Source of the DNA: Alviniconcha marisindica
Taxonomy: Eukaryota > Mollusca > Gastropoda > Provannidae
Length of the DNA: 64,000 nt
Assembly (NCBI GenBank): GCA_018857735.1
Contig: JABMCL010002352.1
Span: 172,501-236,500 of the forward strand
Reading direction: 5' to 3'
Every line of letters begins with the position of its first letter. Position 1 is the stretch's first letter. Below, one piece after another: positions 46,188 through 63,969 of this stretch. The notes under the pieces were generated by a model. That model worked only from the letters and a program-made list of their open reading frames with translations, did no database searches and had not been told where the DNA came from. Made by a program: the position numbers and the translations under genes.

Positions 46188-47441
46188 GCACGCACGCACG
46201 CACGCGCCAAAAACCACGACGACCCTTTCGGTACAGAATATCTGAAGATTGTTAGAACCGCCAACCGAAAAGTGCTGGCGCACGTACGATACGCGACCTT
46301 TTGAATGCCAGGAGTTGTCTGGAATTCACACTCTCCTCGTCCTTGTCACCCTTTATAGTTTAAACACAGCCCTTACCACTTTTCCGTGGTAATAAGTAAC
46401 TGTCTTTACACGCGGAGCAACGTTAAGTTATCTTTTGGATACTGAATGAGTCAGATATGTGTGAGTGTTTTTTTCTTGTTGTCGTTTTTAGTTTTGATGA
46501 ATATTTGTTGGACGTATGCATCGTACTTGTTTATTGTAGTGATTTTGGTAGTTGTTTCCTTGATTTTTTTGATATTTTTTTTAATAGAAAAAAAATCACG
46601 AGGCATTGCGCTATAAAAGAGTTGCTACTACAACTAAAAAACAAAACAAAACAAAACAAACTGATTTTTAAAATTACAAATCATGCGCACTGATTTTGTC
46701 TTTTTATTGGCTTTAGATTTGTTTGCTTAGATGTATATAGATCTATATTATATACATACACATTGCATTGAGATACGCGGGTCACAGGAGTAAGGGTCAC
46801 AGGAGTAAGGAAAGGCTAAATCTCTGTTAGAGTTCAATTCCCCACCTCCCCACCCCCACACCCAAAGAATGATAAATATTAGACCGAAATATCATGGAAG
46901 ATGCACAGCAATAATATTGAATTGTCTTTTCTTGAAAGGGTTGATTTGCTTCCCCTGTGCTCATAACGTCGACTTCCGGCAAGCTGCATTCTTTCAGCAA
47001 GTATTTCTCATTGAGAACCAAGTATTTCTAATTAAGAACCATTTTTGTACAAGTCAAAATGACACATCATCAACGATTGCGGTTCTTTAGATCGTACAAG
47101 TCAAAATGACAGATAATCGACGATGGCAATTCTTTAGATCTTGCACAAAACTGGCCTGATATTTCAACTGACTGAAAATTCCACAGTTTTATGATGATCT
47201 CGAGCTTAAGTTTCTCCTGACCACCCCGGCTGTTTGGCTGTTGGTGTGTTTAAAAGCAATCCCGCTTCCTCGCCACGTTTTCCTAATTCACTCCCATGTA
47301 AAGCAACAGAACTTGGAATATCTGCTGGCCGATGGTCTGTGACTACTTTGAGATAGAATTTCACCGATGCGCTGAAAAAGATGCAACAGGGGTAGATCTA
47401 AACTCCGAGAGTTTCTTCATGGCCAAGCTTGTTACGGATCT
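45731..47441. other. Intergenic and presumed promoter of the deiodinase-like gene
   Basis: No gene is seen. Poly-T/poly-G lies at 45834-45869, a CA/CGCA tract at 46147-46206, a 15-bp duplication at 46781-46810 and a 49-bp two-copy duplication (GTACAAGTCAAAATGACA) at about 47047-47140. Confidence 0.5.
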
Positions 47442-53263
<5,822 letters not shown>

Positions 53264-53445
53264 TCTTCGGTCGCGGGAATCGAGTTGACGGGGGCAGCAG
53301 TGCCTGTTTCACGTAGAATGACGTCGTCCTGAACCTTCGCCCACGAGAAAGCAGGCCGCTGAAAGCCTAATAAGCGTTGCATGACGTTCTCGGTTCGTAA
53401 CTCGTGTAAAAATATGTACGGTGATCACACTCCAGGTCTCGATTA

Positions 53446-53451
53446 AATAAA
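53446..53451 (+). promoter_or_regulatory. Poly(A) signal of the deiodinase-like gene
   Basis: AATAAA lies about 180 bp after the stop codon, directly before a large CA tract. Confidence 0.65.
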
Positions 53452-53455
53452 TAAG

Positions 53456-53507
53456 CACACACACACACACGCACGCACGCACGCACGCACGCACGCACAT
53501 TCACACG

Positions 53508-53603
<96 letters not shown>

Positions 53604-53640
53604 CCACACAACCAGCCACACACGCACGCACCACACACCA

Positions 53641-53725
<85 letters not shown>
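53456..53725. repeat. (CA)n/(CGCA)n microsatellite
   Basis: About 270 bp of CA repeats with a GCAC block at 53470-53515 and an interruption at 53600-53645. Confidence 0.95.
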
Positions 53726-53728
<3 letters not shown>

Positions 53729-53844
53729 CCATATTCTGAGCGGTTAAAAGGAAAACGCTGCCTGATAAATCTGAGTTGTCTGTGAGGTTACAAATTTACT
53801 GCCATTTTAACAGCAACGGAAACCTGTCAGTTAGCTCACACTTT

Positions 53845-54170
53845 TCGGATACCTATGGCGTAACCAGTTAAGGCTGTGGTTGGCGGAGGGATGTCGTATA
53901 CGTGTGGCGTAACCAGTTAAGGCAGTGGTTGGAGGAATGATGTCGGATACCCAGGGCGTAACCAGTTAAGGAAGTGCTTGGAAGACGGATGTCTGATACC
54001 TACAGCGTAACCAGTTAAGGCAGTGGTTGAAGGACGGATGTTGGATACCTAGGGCGTAACCAGTTAAGGCAGTGGTTGGAGGAAGGATGTCGGATACCAA
54101 GGGCGTAACCAGTTAAGGCAGTGCTTGGAGGAGGGATGTCTGACACCTGGGGCGAAATAGGTGATTAGTG
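53845..54170. repeat. 49-bp minisatellite, seven units
   Basis: GCGTAACCAGTTAAGG starts at 53858, 53907, 53956, 54005, 54054 and 54103, and GCGAAATAGG at 54152, an exact 49-bp spacing. Confidence 0.93.
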
Positions 54171-55025
54171 CTGGGCCCGTCCGAGACCTGGCGAGGCAAA
54201 AACGTAAACGTTGCCATTTTGTTGGCTACCATAAGAACTTTAATAAACTGATGTCTATAGCTTCGCATCGTGGCAACACTAAGTACGTCCTACCTGTTTG
54301 TGACACAGGTACTGACTGTGTGTGATCACATTTCAAGGTCACAACAGCAGCAAAACAGCTGCAAACAAATCAAAGTGGAATGTTCCAGTAAGCTCTTATC
54401 CGATCTAGTTCAAACTCCGTCTTGTTTGCTAAATACATCATACTAGTTGTTACTTATAAACATGCTCCCCCTCTCTCTCTCTGTCTCTCTTTCTCTGTCT
54501 CTTAAACATATGTGTTTTTTTTATAATGACGTTGGCTAAGTTCAAAGGAGGTAATTAATGTATTTTCTGTCTCGACAGCAACCGTAATAGTGGCTTTTGA
54601 CCCCCCCCCCCCCCCCCCCTCCGACCCCCACACCCCCTCCCCGATTCTGTTTCACTTAGGCTAGGCTTTTCTTTTTCTTTTCGCTTTTTGCATGACTACA
54701 AGCTCTGTGAGTTCTACTTTACCACATCACTTTTGATGTCCGTGGCGCTGTTTCAAGTTTAAAAATACAGGAATACATTACATGTTTATTCTTTTGGTAC
54801 ATTCCTGGTTTCATAAGCTGTAAATTGTGTATGTCTGTGAACTGCATAAACGGGATCACAACAGAGTGCTTTTCATGAGTTCGACGTGTATTTGATATCG
54901 TGATCAGATGTTCTTAGGCTAAAAAGCCTTTAATCTGGTCGTTGCCAGCCTAAGCTAGTGTAGCTTAACTTTCAACGCTGAGGTCACTTCACGGGTGGGC
55001 AAAGCTCAGTAAAGAAACGTCCTGT
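54171..55025. other. Intergenic, no gene seen
   Basis: It contains a CT-rich stretch at 54471-54500 and a poly-C run at 54601-54619. Confidence 0.5.
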
Positions 55026-55033
55026 CTTGCCAA

Positions 55034-55353
55034 ATAAGTAAGTAAGTAAACATGGTGCTACGGTCCACAGAAACCAAAAGGCTTATTACGGACGGGGAGC
55101 GGGGACAAGGGGTATGAATGTGGGGGAAGAGGGAGATTGTATTTATATACCTATCACTACACTGTCACCACCAGAATGACTCCTGCATTAAGATGGGCAG
55201 CAATGAGAACCATTTTAATGTTTTAGTAATATTGTGAGGGACAAAGTCACAGACCACAACATTTGAAGAGAAAGGAGAGCCGAAGCGGATTCGAACCGAG
55301 GTCCCTTTGCTTACCAGCCTAACGCCTTACCGCTAGGCTAAACCGGCTCACGA
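55034..55353 (-). mobile_element. tRNA-derived SINE, full-length copy 3
   Basis: The minus-strand 5' head has an A box (TAGCCTAGCGGTAAGG) and a perfect B box (GGTTCGAATCC); the tail is (ACTT)n at 55034-55050. The target duplication is CTTGCCAA at 55026-55033 and 55354-55361. Confidence 0.9.
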
Positions 55354-55483
55354 CTTGCCAAGTGGAGTCTAGCCTGCTCTTGAAAGCTGCATGGATGGGG
55401 TGTCGACCGCCTCAGGTGGCAACGAGTTCCAGATAAATTAAGTGAGACAATTATACCAAGGGTATCGATGAAAGCTTTTCAAC

Positions 55484-56466
55484 ACAAGCTATTAATGTTT
55501 CACAAAATGATTAATTACCTATGCCCCGGATACCTATCGAACTTAGTACCACCTCTAGTTTCAACAACAAACCCGTATCATCGCAGACGACCACATGAAA
55601 GAGTCATTCCCGCTCACAAAACAGAACTATATGCAAATTCATTCATTCCGTCAACTACCCAACTGTGGAACACATTACCTCAAACTATACAAACAAATCC
55701 TTCAATTAGTCTGCTGAAAAAATATTTGTCAACGAATGACACTGTGGTTCCTATATATTATTATTTTGGTTCTAGAAAGGAACAAGTTAAGCATTGTAGA
55801 CTTCGACTTGCTATTAGCGATTTAAATTATGACTTATTCAGACGCCACCTGTTAGAAGACCCTATATGTTCATGCGGATATACAGCAGAAACATCAGAGC
55901 ATTTCTACTACATTGTCCCCTTTATAATAGTATTAGAAATAAAACCATTAATAAACTAGATGAGAATGAAAGAAATATCAACACACTTCTGTTTGGAAAC
56001 GACCAGCTACATTTAGAAACTAATAAGAAAATATTTGCTATAGTCCACGACTTTTTGCGCCAAACCGACCGCTTGTAAATCTGTAAAAGTCTGCCAAAAT
56101 TTGTTTATGATACAAGCGAAGAAGTACACGTTTTAATCCTCTCCCTCTCTCTCTCAGATCAATAGTTATGACAACATTACTAGACCATTCGGTTAGTTAT
56201 TTGCTTTTTTACCCCCACCCCCTCCTCCCGTTTTGTTGTTATTGTTTTGCTTTTTGTTTTGTTTGTTTTTTGTTGTCATTTTGGTCTTTGTTGGTTTTGT
56301 TGCCTCTGACGTTTTGACAACAATTTGCCATCTTGCCATCGTAAATGTCTGTGTGATTATCATTTTATCTATAGGTAACACTCAAATAAGCATATTGCTT
56401 TTGTGTTTCCTGTACTTATTTGTTGAGCTTATGATTACGATGAATGAATAAAATTTTGTTTAAACC
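55484..56466 (+). mobile_element. 5'-truncated LINE with 13-bp target duplication
   Basis: The open frame (MINYLCPGYLSNLVPPL, RRRPHERVIPA, TTQLWNTLPQTIQTN, RLRLAISDLNYDLFRRHL, PICSCGYTAETSEHF) is the C-terminus of a LINE ORF2 with its terminal Cys/His zinc motif. A 3'UTR ending GAATGAATAAAATTTTG follows. AAAGCTTTTCAAC is repeated at 55471-55483 and 56467-56479. The 3' ~450 bp match 33779-34234. Confidence 0.9.
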
Positions 56467-56479
56467 AAAGCTTTTCAAC

Positions 56480-57875
56480 GTGGCCACTCACTTTCTTGGA
56501 AAGAAGTGTGCGAGTTTTTTCGAACTTTGTGTGAATCGATGATAACCAACTCTGGGCTTCACATATCCATGACAGTTGTTGTTGCCCGTGGGCAATTTTC
56601 AGGACCCTAGCCCGTCGGAAAGATTAACCCCTATGAATTCACATGACGTCCTTCATGAAGTATTTCCAGTCTGCCTGTAAGACGCCATGAGACATCATGC
56701 TCGAATTCGGACTTTCCACGCATGCTGTAGAAAAGCAAAGTTGAAGAAAATGAACATTTCTGCTAGACTGAATCCCTCTGCGAAACCTTTCTTTGAAAGA
56801 CTTTCACCACCGGCAGATATTTCATTGCAAGGAAAGGGTTAAACTGAACTTCTATAATGTGCAGAAAAAGGTGTTGTATTAAAAATTATATACATGTACT
56901 GTGTGAAAAATACGCATTTGTATGACTTCGTAAGAGGGGACTTTCTGTGTTTTAGGGGTTATGATTTGTTTTTGTGGCTTACTTATTTTATTTTTTTATT
57001 TTTTCAGACAAAACTAACGCATCTCTGTTGATGTCTTCAAGGGATACAATACATTTTATTTTTTTAATTTAATTAAATTATTATTGATTTTGTTTCTTCG
57101 GTTTTGCTTGTGTTTGTGTGTGTGTATGCGTGCGTGCGTGCGTGTGCGCGCGTGTGTGTGTGTGTGTGTGTGTCTGTCTGTCTGTCTGTCCGTTTCTTTT
57201 GTTACGTTTTTTACCATGCTTCATTATTCCTTCCTAGAACCAAAGTGCGATTATTTTCCTTATTTTCACGTCACAAAAGAGTGCTTTCAAGAGAAAAAAT
57301 ATATACCAGCTTCGGCCAGGTCTATCACGGGGTTGGTTGAAACTGTTCTGTTGTGGAGAACAGAAATAAGCAGCTGCTGTGAAGAAGAGGTACCTGTGAA
57401 TGGCTCGTTCCAGTGCTCCGACCCGCAAAGTCCGAAGAGACTGCTTGCCACCGCCAGAACAATAGATGTTTAAAGGGTGGGGACCACGCCAGTGCGAGGT
57501 AACTTGTGCATTCCGCAACTTGCTCTTGCAACACCTGTGCGGAACAAAGTCAGTAAGAGAGAGTCCAGAAAACCAGTTGTTGGAACCTGCAGAAAAAAGA
57601 CAGTCGAACTCACAACGAGTACGAGAGCCCAGCTCCACCTCCTTCTTCAGCAGACAGTTCCTGGACTCTGTGCGGGGCTGATGTCGATGCACCATTTCCG
57701 GAAGTAACAGCTCGGGGCATATTTTTTGTGACTTTTTCTTTACAGCGGCAGAGTTGCGGCCCCTGATGGTAGGACATACCTCACACTCTCCCCTTTACTA
57801 TGAGAGAGACAGAGGAGGAGAGAGGGGGAGAGAGAGAGAGAGCGATAAAGAGAAGGTGAGAGAGAGCGTGAAAGG

Positions 57876-57905
<30 letters not shown>
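56480..57905. other. Intergenic, no gene recognised
   Basis: A GT/GCGT tract is at 57114-57185 and a GA-rich tract at 57801-57910. Short open frames at 57234-57707 overlap on both strands; I recognise none of them. Confidence 0.4.
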
Positions 57906-57908
<3 letters not shown>

Positions 57909-57910
57909 CT

Positions 57911-57965
57911 TGGATTTTAACGTCCTGTCAACCGCATAGGGTCGCCTCAGGACGACTCGCACATT
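57911..57965 (-). repeat. Interspersed repeat end, copy 1
   Basis: ATTTTAACGTCCTGTCAACC then GCATAGGGTCGCCTCAGGAC. Related copies lie at 59449-59500, 60255-60310 and 62802-62838. Confidence 0.6.
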
Positions 57966-59011
57966 CAAAATTATTTTACACTAGTTCAAAACACGTCACA
58001 AAAATCATATGTTTGTCTATTTCACTGTTACAACGTTAAAAACCAACCATCAAGCCATTTATCAGAGCACGATAACACTTATTTTGGTACCTATTCACAT
58101 TCCGTGGGCACCTCCGGCAGGAACCTGCTTACATGTGACTATGAGCAGGCTGACCTATTTTGTTCCGTGGGCCCACACCGGAAACTGCGTTAACCAAAAC
58201 TAACCCTTTTAAAAAGTAGGAAGTGTAAACTAGGAACGGTGGTGACTGTCCGGGAAGCTAGAATTTAAGACAAAAAATTCCTGGCAGTGGCTGAAGTATG
58301 TGTGGCTATATTCTGACCTACTTCAGGCTTTAAAGGGAAAACATTAGTTTTGTCAACTCCGGGTTCTCAACAGTGGCGACCCAGTTTTTGCGTCCGCAGT
58401 GGGGGGAGGGGGGAGCCTCCAGAAGGTGGCCCAATTCTTTATTGATGATTACACCCATGCTATATACAGCAGTGTGAACATTACTACCAGTACTTCATAT
58501 TTTTGTGTGACTGTCCTGATTTTTCCGATGACTCATGGTCGTTGTTGCGCTACCGTACAAGAACCTAATGATCGACATAGCCGGCACACGCCAAAGCAGA
58601 TAACATGGAGAATATCAGTGGAAGTGACATGTAGGTTCTCTGTGACAGACCAGTTCTCTCTGACAGACTAGTCAGAAGCGAGAGAGGTCAGAATAAGCCG
58701 AGCACGACCCCACAGATACTCAAAAAGTGAGGATGCATGCCGCCTTGCATGTTGGCCACTGACAACTGAGTCAGTCACATGGCCAGTTGACCTAGTTTTA
58801 TTTATCCGCAGTTGTTTTTTTGTTCCCCCCCCCCCCTTCCCCCCTCCCCCCCCCCCCCCCCCCCTTCCCCCAGTCTGACCCGAAGGTATGAATGCTCGCT
58901 CGCTCCTTATACAAGAACCTGAAAAGCGGTCACGCACCGAGTCACTGACAACATATCGTCAAGTCAGAAAAATAATGGTACACTTACGCAACGCCTGTCG
59001 TACACTAAGAA
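57966..59011. other. Intergenic, no gene seen
   Basis: It contains poly-C tracts at 58826-58869. Confidence 0.45.
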
Positions 59012-59118
59012 TGTGTGTGTGTGTGTGTGGCTGTGTGTGTGAGTGCATGTGTGCGTGCGTGCGTGTGTGTGTGAGTATGGCTGTGCGTGTGAGTGCATGC
59101 GTGCGTGTGTGTGTGATT
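59012..59118. repeat. (GT)n/(GCGT)n microsatellite
   Basis: GT repeats alternate with GAGTGCATG and GCGTGCGT spacers. Confidence 0.9.
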
Positions 59119-59448
59119 TGAAACGCATACCCACTCACGCACGCACGCGCACACAAACGCGCATAGTCATCAGTTTTCAAACTGACTCCGTTCAGTTGTA
59201 GAGGTCAAAATGTTGAACGACACAGTAAGCCAGCCGACGTTGTACAGATCTGTGTTATCTGAACCCGGAAAACCGGTTGAAAGTCGTTCACGCCTACTTC
59301 AGCTCACGGCAGACCCCCGTCTGACGCAGCAAAAACCTCTGGCATGTGCTGTCGATAAGGCTTCATTGACATTAGTTACTGTAGCTGTAACGAGTGTCAT
59401 TGTTACGATTTCACATTTCGTGCGAGTCGCTGGTTGCGCTGGTTCATG

Positions 59449-59500
59449 GAATTTTACGTCCGGCAACCGCAAAGGATCACCTCAGGACGAATCTCACATT
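59449..59500 (-). repeat. Interspersed repeat end, copy 2
   Basis: ATTTTACGTCCGGCAACCGC followed by AAAGGATCACCTCAGGACGA, a diverged copy of the repeat at 57911. Confidence 0.55.
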
Positions 59501-59899
59501 TACAGTTACTCCATACCATTTCGAAACCACAGACACTGAATAATATGTCTGTGGTCGAAACGCTTGTCACAGAAACACAAGTAAATATATGCTGGCTACA
59601 CACAGAACAATCAATAACAAACACAACCAAGCCAAAAGAGTCAATAATTATTAGCACATCTCATTGTTTACATTTCATTTATTTATAGCTGAGAAAAATA
59701 GGCTACTTGCAAGCGGATTCCATGAGACGTATTCGGTACAAAATTAAATTACGACTGATCAACTCACAAGCATGTCCAATTCACTGTTACGATGCACAGT
59801 TACACCTGACTGTGATGATTCTTGAAAAAGACTTGCCTCAAAGTCCCTTCATCACATTCTCATCGACATGGCCTGACAGCAAAGCGAAAATGTTGATCA

Positions 59900-60180
59900 T
59901 AAGGAACAAACACAACAACAAAGACTTGAGTCGCTCCTACAGTAACTCTCACCATACAGTTAAGGCACATGAACTCCACCAGAGGAACATCCACGTACGG
60001 TTACTCTCACGTGGTATGCATGTACCTCTGGTGGAGTTCATGTACCTTGAATTTACTGAATTTGCATGCAAGGTGAAAGCTACCGTAGGCGACACATGTC
60101 TTTGTTGTCGCGTTTGTGTGACGTCTTTCGAGCGCTAATGAACTCCCTTGTTTGTTGATTCTGCACAGGCGCTCTGGAGC
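59900..60180. mobile_element. Fold-back element, compact copy
   Basis: The arms (ACAACAACAAAGACTTGAGT... and the opposed ...GTCTTTGTTGTCGCGTTTGT, GCGCTAATGAACTCCCTTG) belong to the family at 44482-45540 but enclose only about 100 bp with no tandem array. The outer right end also matches the left end of the large element (AGAATCAACA, CAGAGCG in complement). Confidence 0.75.
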
Positions 60181-60254
60181 TCTTTGTTTTTGGTTTGGTC
60201 ACGTTTTTATCGTGAAACCGTGAGATAAGTTATGTACTTTAGTTAGTTAGCAGC

Positions 60255-60310
60255 TGGATTTTGTCAACCGATTTTGACGTCTTGTCAATCGCATAGGGTC
60301 ACCTCAGGAC
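60255..60310 (-). repeat. Interspersed repeat end, copy 3
   Basis: GACGTCTTGTCAATCGCATA then GGGTCACCTCAGGAC, preceded by TTAG repeats; read on the minus strand it would end in a (CTAA)n tail. Confidence 0.55.
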
Positions 60311-60579
60311 AATGTGAATAAAAGAGTTTTAAAAGAAAACGAAGAAAACCCCAGGCTTTGAACAGCTCGATCAGTACAAAGAGTGACTGATCTCGATATC
60401 GTCACGTCAGTTGTGCTGCCATGCGACGAGCAACCATGCACACTTTTCTGTTTTTTGCGGTGGCTCGCATTGTTTAGTGACTAATCCAGCTCAAGTGAAC
60501 ACGTTCGTGAACCTTTAGCGAACTTACTCCAACACTTACGTCTCACTGACCATGTCTACTGATTTTATTTATTTTTTAA

Positions 60580-60697
60580 TTGGGGGGTGGGGATGGGGGG
60601 GGGGGGGGGGGAGGAGCGGAGAGGGGGGGGGGGTGGGGGGGGGGGAGTAGGAGAAGAGGGGTGGTGGGGGAAGAGGCGGAAGGGGTCGGGGCGGGTT
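60580..60697. repeat. G-rich tract
   Basis: Over 100 bp of G runs broken by single A or T bases, with quadruplex potential. Confidence 0.9.
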
Positions 60698-61084
60698 GGC
60701 TGATGTAATTGAACCGAACTGGTGCAAGCACACCCGGTCAGACATACGACCGAGACGTATCAAAAAAAGGTCACCGAATTGTAGGCTATTTTTAAGGTAG
60801 ACTTACAGGGGAGTGCTGGGGCACTGCAACGGTCAATATCCATGTACGAGTGCAGGGGCCACTGCTCACTTGATAACATGCATGTCACCGCCAGTCGCAT
60901 GCGGGCGCACCGAAATAGACAACCAGCAAAAAACAAAAGAAGAAGAAGTGTCAGTGCATTCAGTCACTGAGATAAAGGTACATACATATTTTATGCTATC
61001 AGCAAAGAAGTGGAGAGGGGAGGGGGGTTAGAGAAACAAAGCGTATCCCAGTAGTGTTACGATACCGGACCTCTCATCAATCCG

Positions 61085-62120
61085 GACAATTAAGACACAA
61101 ACATTTTTCTGTGCACTCTTGTCAACAGAGCAGCAGGCAAACCGACGCCAGCGATCACATTTGACGGACATGTAGTCGGATGAACAAGTCATCTGAAATA
61201 TCTTGGAATCCACTGCCATAGAATGCTGACCTACAGAAATCACGTGGAAGCAACAGCACTGATGTGCAAGAAAGGTCTGTCAGTCCTGAAGGCTGTGGCT
61301 GCAAAGGGCATTGAACAACGCCAGCTCTGGGCCTCACAACAATGGCGCAGGCAAATCTGCTAAAGCTGGACAGGGTGCAGAACGAGGCGGTGCGAGTCAT
61401 ACTGGGAACCACCAAGGACACACCCACGGAGACCATGAAGTTCATGCTAGACCTCCCACCAATGCAAACCAGATAGAAAGTGGAGCATGTCAAAGCATAC
61501 TTCCGTGCCGTCGAAAATCCCCACAGTTAACCCACTCCGTGAAGCCGTGAAAGACACAAAGGGATGCAGACTGGAACGGGGCAAGTCTTGGATGGATCAA
61601 GCAGAGGACTCAGTACTTCAAGTGTGCCAGCTGATAGAGCTCGAGCAAACCAAGGATTTGGAAAGGTACCCAAACCGATTCTGGCGTCCCTCTGAGACAC
61701 CCCTGCCAGAAAACTTGGGAAAGCACTGACGAGAATGGCCAGCAGGCAAAACGGAGTCAGAGATCAAGCTTGTCTTTCAAGAAAACAGCTAACCGCAAGC
61801 TTGCATAGTGTACACTTATGGCTCATTCACCAAAGTCTAGTCAGGGTGGGGCTTCATTGTCAAGCAAGGTGCGACCACCATCCATGAAGACTGCAGCCTG
61901 TATGGTCTCAACCTCAAGTTTGACAATGGAGGTGGAAGCAGTCACCAATGCCCTCCGCTGGATGGCCTCAAGAGGTGACAGTCAGATCCCATATGCCATA
62001 TCATCCTCACAGATTCAATGAGCTTGTCACAAGACGTAGAAAAGAGTGGCATGGGAAGCCGAGACCGGAATGTCTCAATGGTCAATAGCCTGTACCTGAC
62101 CCTTGGCCGACCTTTGGATA
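61085..62120 (+). mobile_element. LINE relic with RNase H domain
   Basis: In shifting + frames the sequence reads HLKYLGIHCHRMLTYRNHVE, KKGLSVLKAVAAKGIEQRQL, LDRVQNEAVRVILG-like text, then NPLREAVKDTKGCRLERGKS, and finally an RNase H-like segment (YTYGSFTKVQSGWGFIV, ILTDSMSL). RT followed by RNase H is typical of the I group of non-LTR retrotransposons. Many frameshifts make it inactive. Confidence 0.75.
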
Positions 62121-62800
62121 TAGGATCAGTTAGAGGATATCATTTTGTCTGCCATGTTTGTGCCGGAGGCAACATCTGCGTTAACCTGTACGTTACATTG
62201 ATCTGTGGGAAATTCGGGGGAATCTCCCCCCCCCCCCCCCCCCCACTCCCCACCCCCCATCCCCATCTCGAATTTTTCTTTTCCAAACCTCGATCAGTTC
62301 TGCTAACGGACAACGTAGGAACTGGGATCAAAAGAGGCCTGCAGAGCATGTTTACAGCATTTAAAACCCCGCACATGATCCAATTTGCGAATCCGACCAG
62401 CCGGCCGGCCGGGAGCGAACAAAACCGTGATGTCAGTCGCCAGATCATTCAGCCTACGACTTGAGCCGGCCAAGGTCGGAGCTACCTGGATGTCTGCACC
62501 CGCTTAACTTCAAGCGCTGACTCACGACACCCGATTCAGTGATTGCGGTCAGGAAGCCGATTTATGCGGCTCGGGTGTAGCCGTACGTAACTCTCTCTAA
62601 TCTATAGCACCGGCACGCGTTCGTGCAAGGCCGTAAGGCCTCTTCAGCAAGCCATAGCGTCATACCTAATCGTAGAGCACTTTGGCAGAAACCGGGCGGC
62701 TACAGCTTACCTCTCCCTGTTCGTTGGTTAGATTAGTTTAACGCCGAGTTGCTAGTCTCCGGGAGAGGTACTGGTAGGGACTGGTTAGTTAGTTAGTAAT
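62121..62800. other. Unassigned, GC-richer DNA
   Basis: No gene is seen. A poly-C run lies at 62228-62244. Part may be the decayed continuation of the upstream LINE. Confidence 0.35.
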
Positions 62801-62801
62801 T

Positions 62802-62838
62802 GAATTTTAACGTTCTGTCAATCGTACAGGGTCACCTG
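62802..62838 (-). repeat. Interspersed repeat end, copy 4
   Basis: GAATTTTAACGTTCTGTCAA then TCGTACAGGGTCACCT, preceded by TTAGTTAGTTAG. Confidence 0.55.
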
Positions 62839-62848
62839 CTATACTGCG

Positions 62849-62975
62849 TAAGCCGATTTGGCCCAGCGATAATTAAGGCGTCAAGGGTGGTGAGTGGATG
62901 AGTTATTGGTTCGATTCTCCGCCTCGGCTCTGTTTTCTCTTCAAACGTTGTGGTTTCTGGACACCGTCTTGTGAA
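62849..62975 (+). mobile_element. SINE, 5' head fragment
   Basis: The A-box-like TTTGGCCCAGCGATAATTAA and B box GGTTCGATTCTCC are followed by GCCTCGGCTC and TTTTCTCTTCAAACGTTGTG, matching the 5' half of the SINE family in sense orientation. The 3' half is missing. Confidence 0.75.
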
Positions 62976-63109
62976 CGATACAATGAACGATACATTAAAG
63001 TATTTATCATCACTGCCTACCTTAACGCATTACCATCTTGGCAGTAACAATGCAGTTTTTGGTATAGATCTAGTGACCCCTCCTGCGTGCGTGCTTCTGC
63101 GTGTGTGCG

Positions 63110-63128
63110 CGCGCGTGCGCGCGTGTGT

Positions 63129-63187
<59 letters not shown>

Positions 63188-63220
63188 GGTGTGCTGTGCT
63201 GCGTGTGTGTGAGTGTGGTG

Positions 63221-63263
<43 letters not shown>

Positions 63264-63376
63264 TGTGTGTGTGTGCGTGCGCGCGTGCGGGCGTGCGTAT
63301 GTGCGTCCGTGTGTGCGTGCGTCCGTGTGTGTGTACGTGCGTCCGTGCGTGCGTACATATGTGTGTGCGTGCGTGC

Positions 63377-63428
<52 letters not shown>

Positions 63429-63525
63429 TGGCGCGCGTGCGGGCGTGCGTATGTGCGTCCGTGTGTGCGTGCGTCCGTGTGTGTGTACGTGCGTCCGTGC
63501 GTGCGTACATTGTGTGCGTGCGTGC

Positions 63526-63562
<37 letters not shown>
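63110..63562. repeat. (GT)n/(GCGT)n array with a higher-order duplication
   Basis: A complex block (GCGCGTGCGGGCGTGCGTAT, GTGCGTCCGTGTGTGCG and onward) occurs at about 63280 and again at about 63431, 151 bp apart, inside GT repeats. Confidence 0.9.
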
Positions 63563-63563
<1 letters not shown>

Positions 63564-63967
63564 TGGTGTGTTGTTTGGTGTGTATTCTGGTCGGTCGAAA
63601 CAGGAAGACAAACAAAAAATGGGTTTGCACGAACATTTCACGCGTAGTTGATTTCTACCCATATTACTGATTCAACCATTTTGCCGTAGTTGGTACATGT
63701 GCGGGTTACTTTATAGTCATTCGTCTCTGGGTGTTTCAGGAGGTGCCATGCACTCTCTCAGTTGCTTTTTATATCAGAGCGGCAACCCGGTTCTGCAGAC
63801 GACGTGTGGCTGCCCGACCACCTGGCGGGGTAATAAAATTTAGAAACAAATAAACAACAACAACAGCCGCATGGCCGCATTTGTCAATGTATAGTTGCAT
63901 ATATACCTGTTGACCCAACTGAGAGCGTTCAGATGAGGAACGCAAAGAGCGGCTTTATCTTTCTTTC

Positions 63968-63969
<2 letters not shown>

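Noticed and set aside
56624..56842. TTAACCCC...GGGTTAA-flanked segment resembling another piggyBac-like MITE
   Set aside because: Beyond the CCC the two ends do not pair well, so inverted terminal repeats are not supported.
57084..57707. Overlapping open frames on both strands (up to 153 codons)
   Set aside because: They begin in a GT tract, no domain is recognised, and no convincing splice signals were found.
58362..58395. TCAACAGTGGCGACCCAG resembling an LTR end followed by a primer-binding site
   Set aside because: No matching LTR start, second LTR or gag/pol frame was found.
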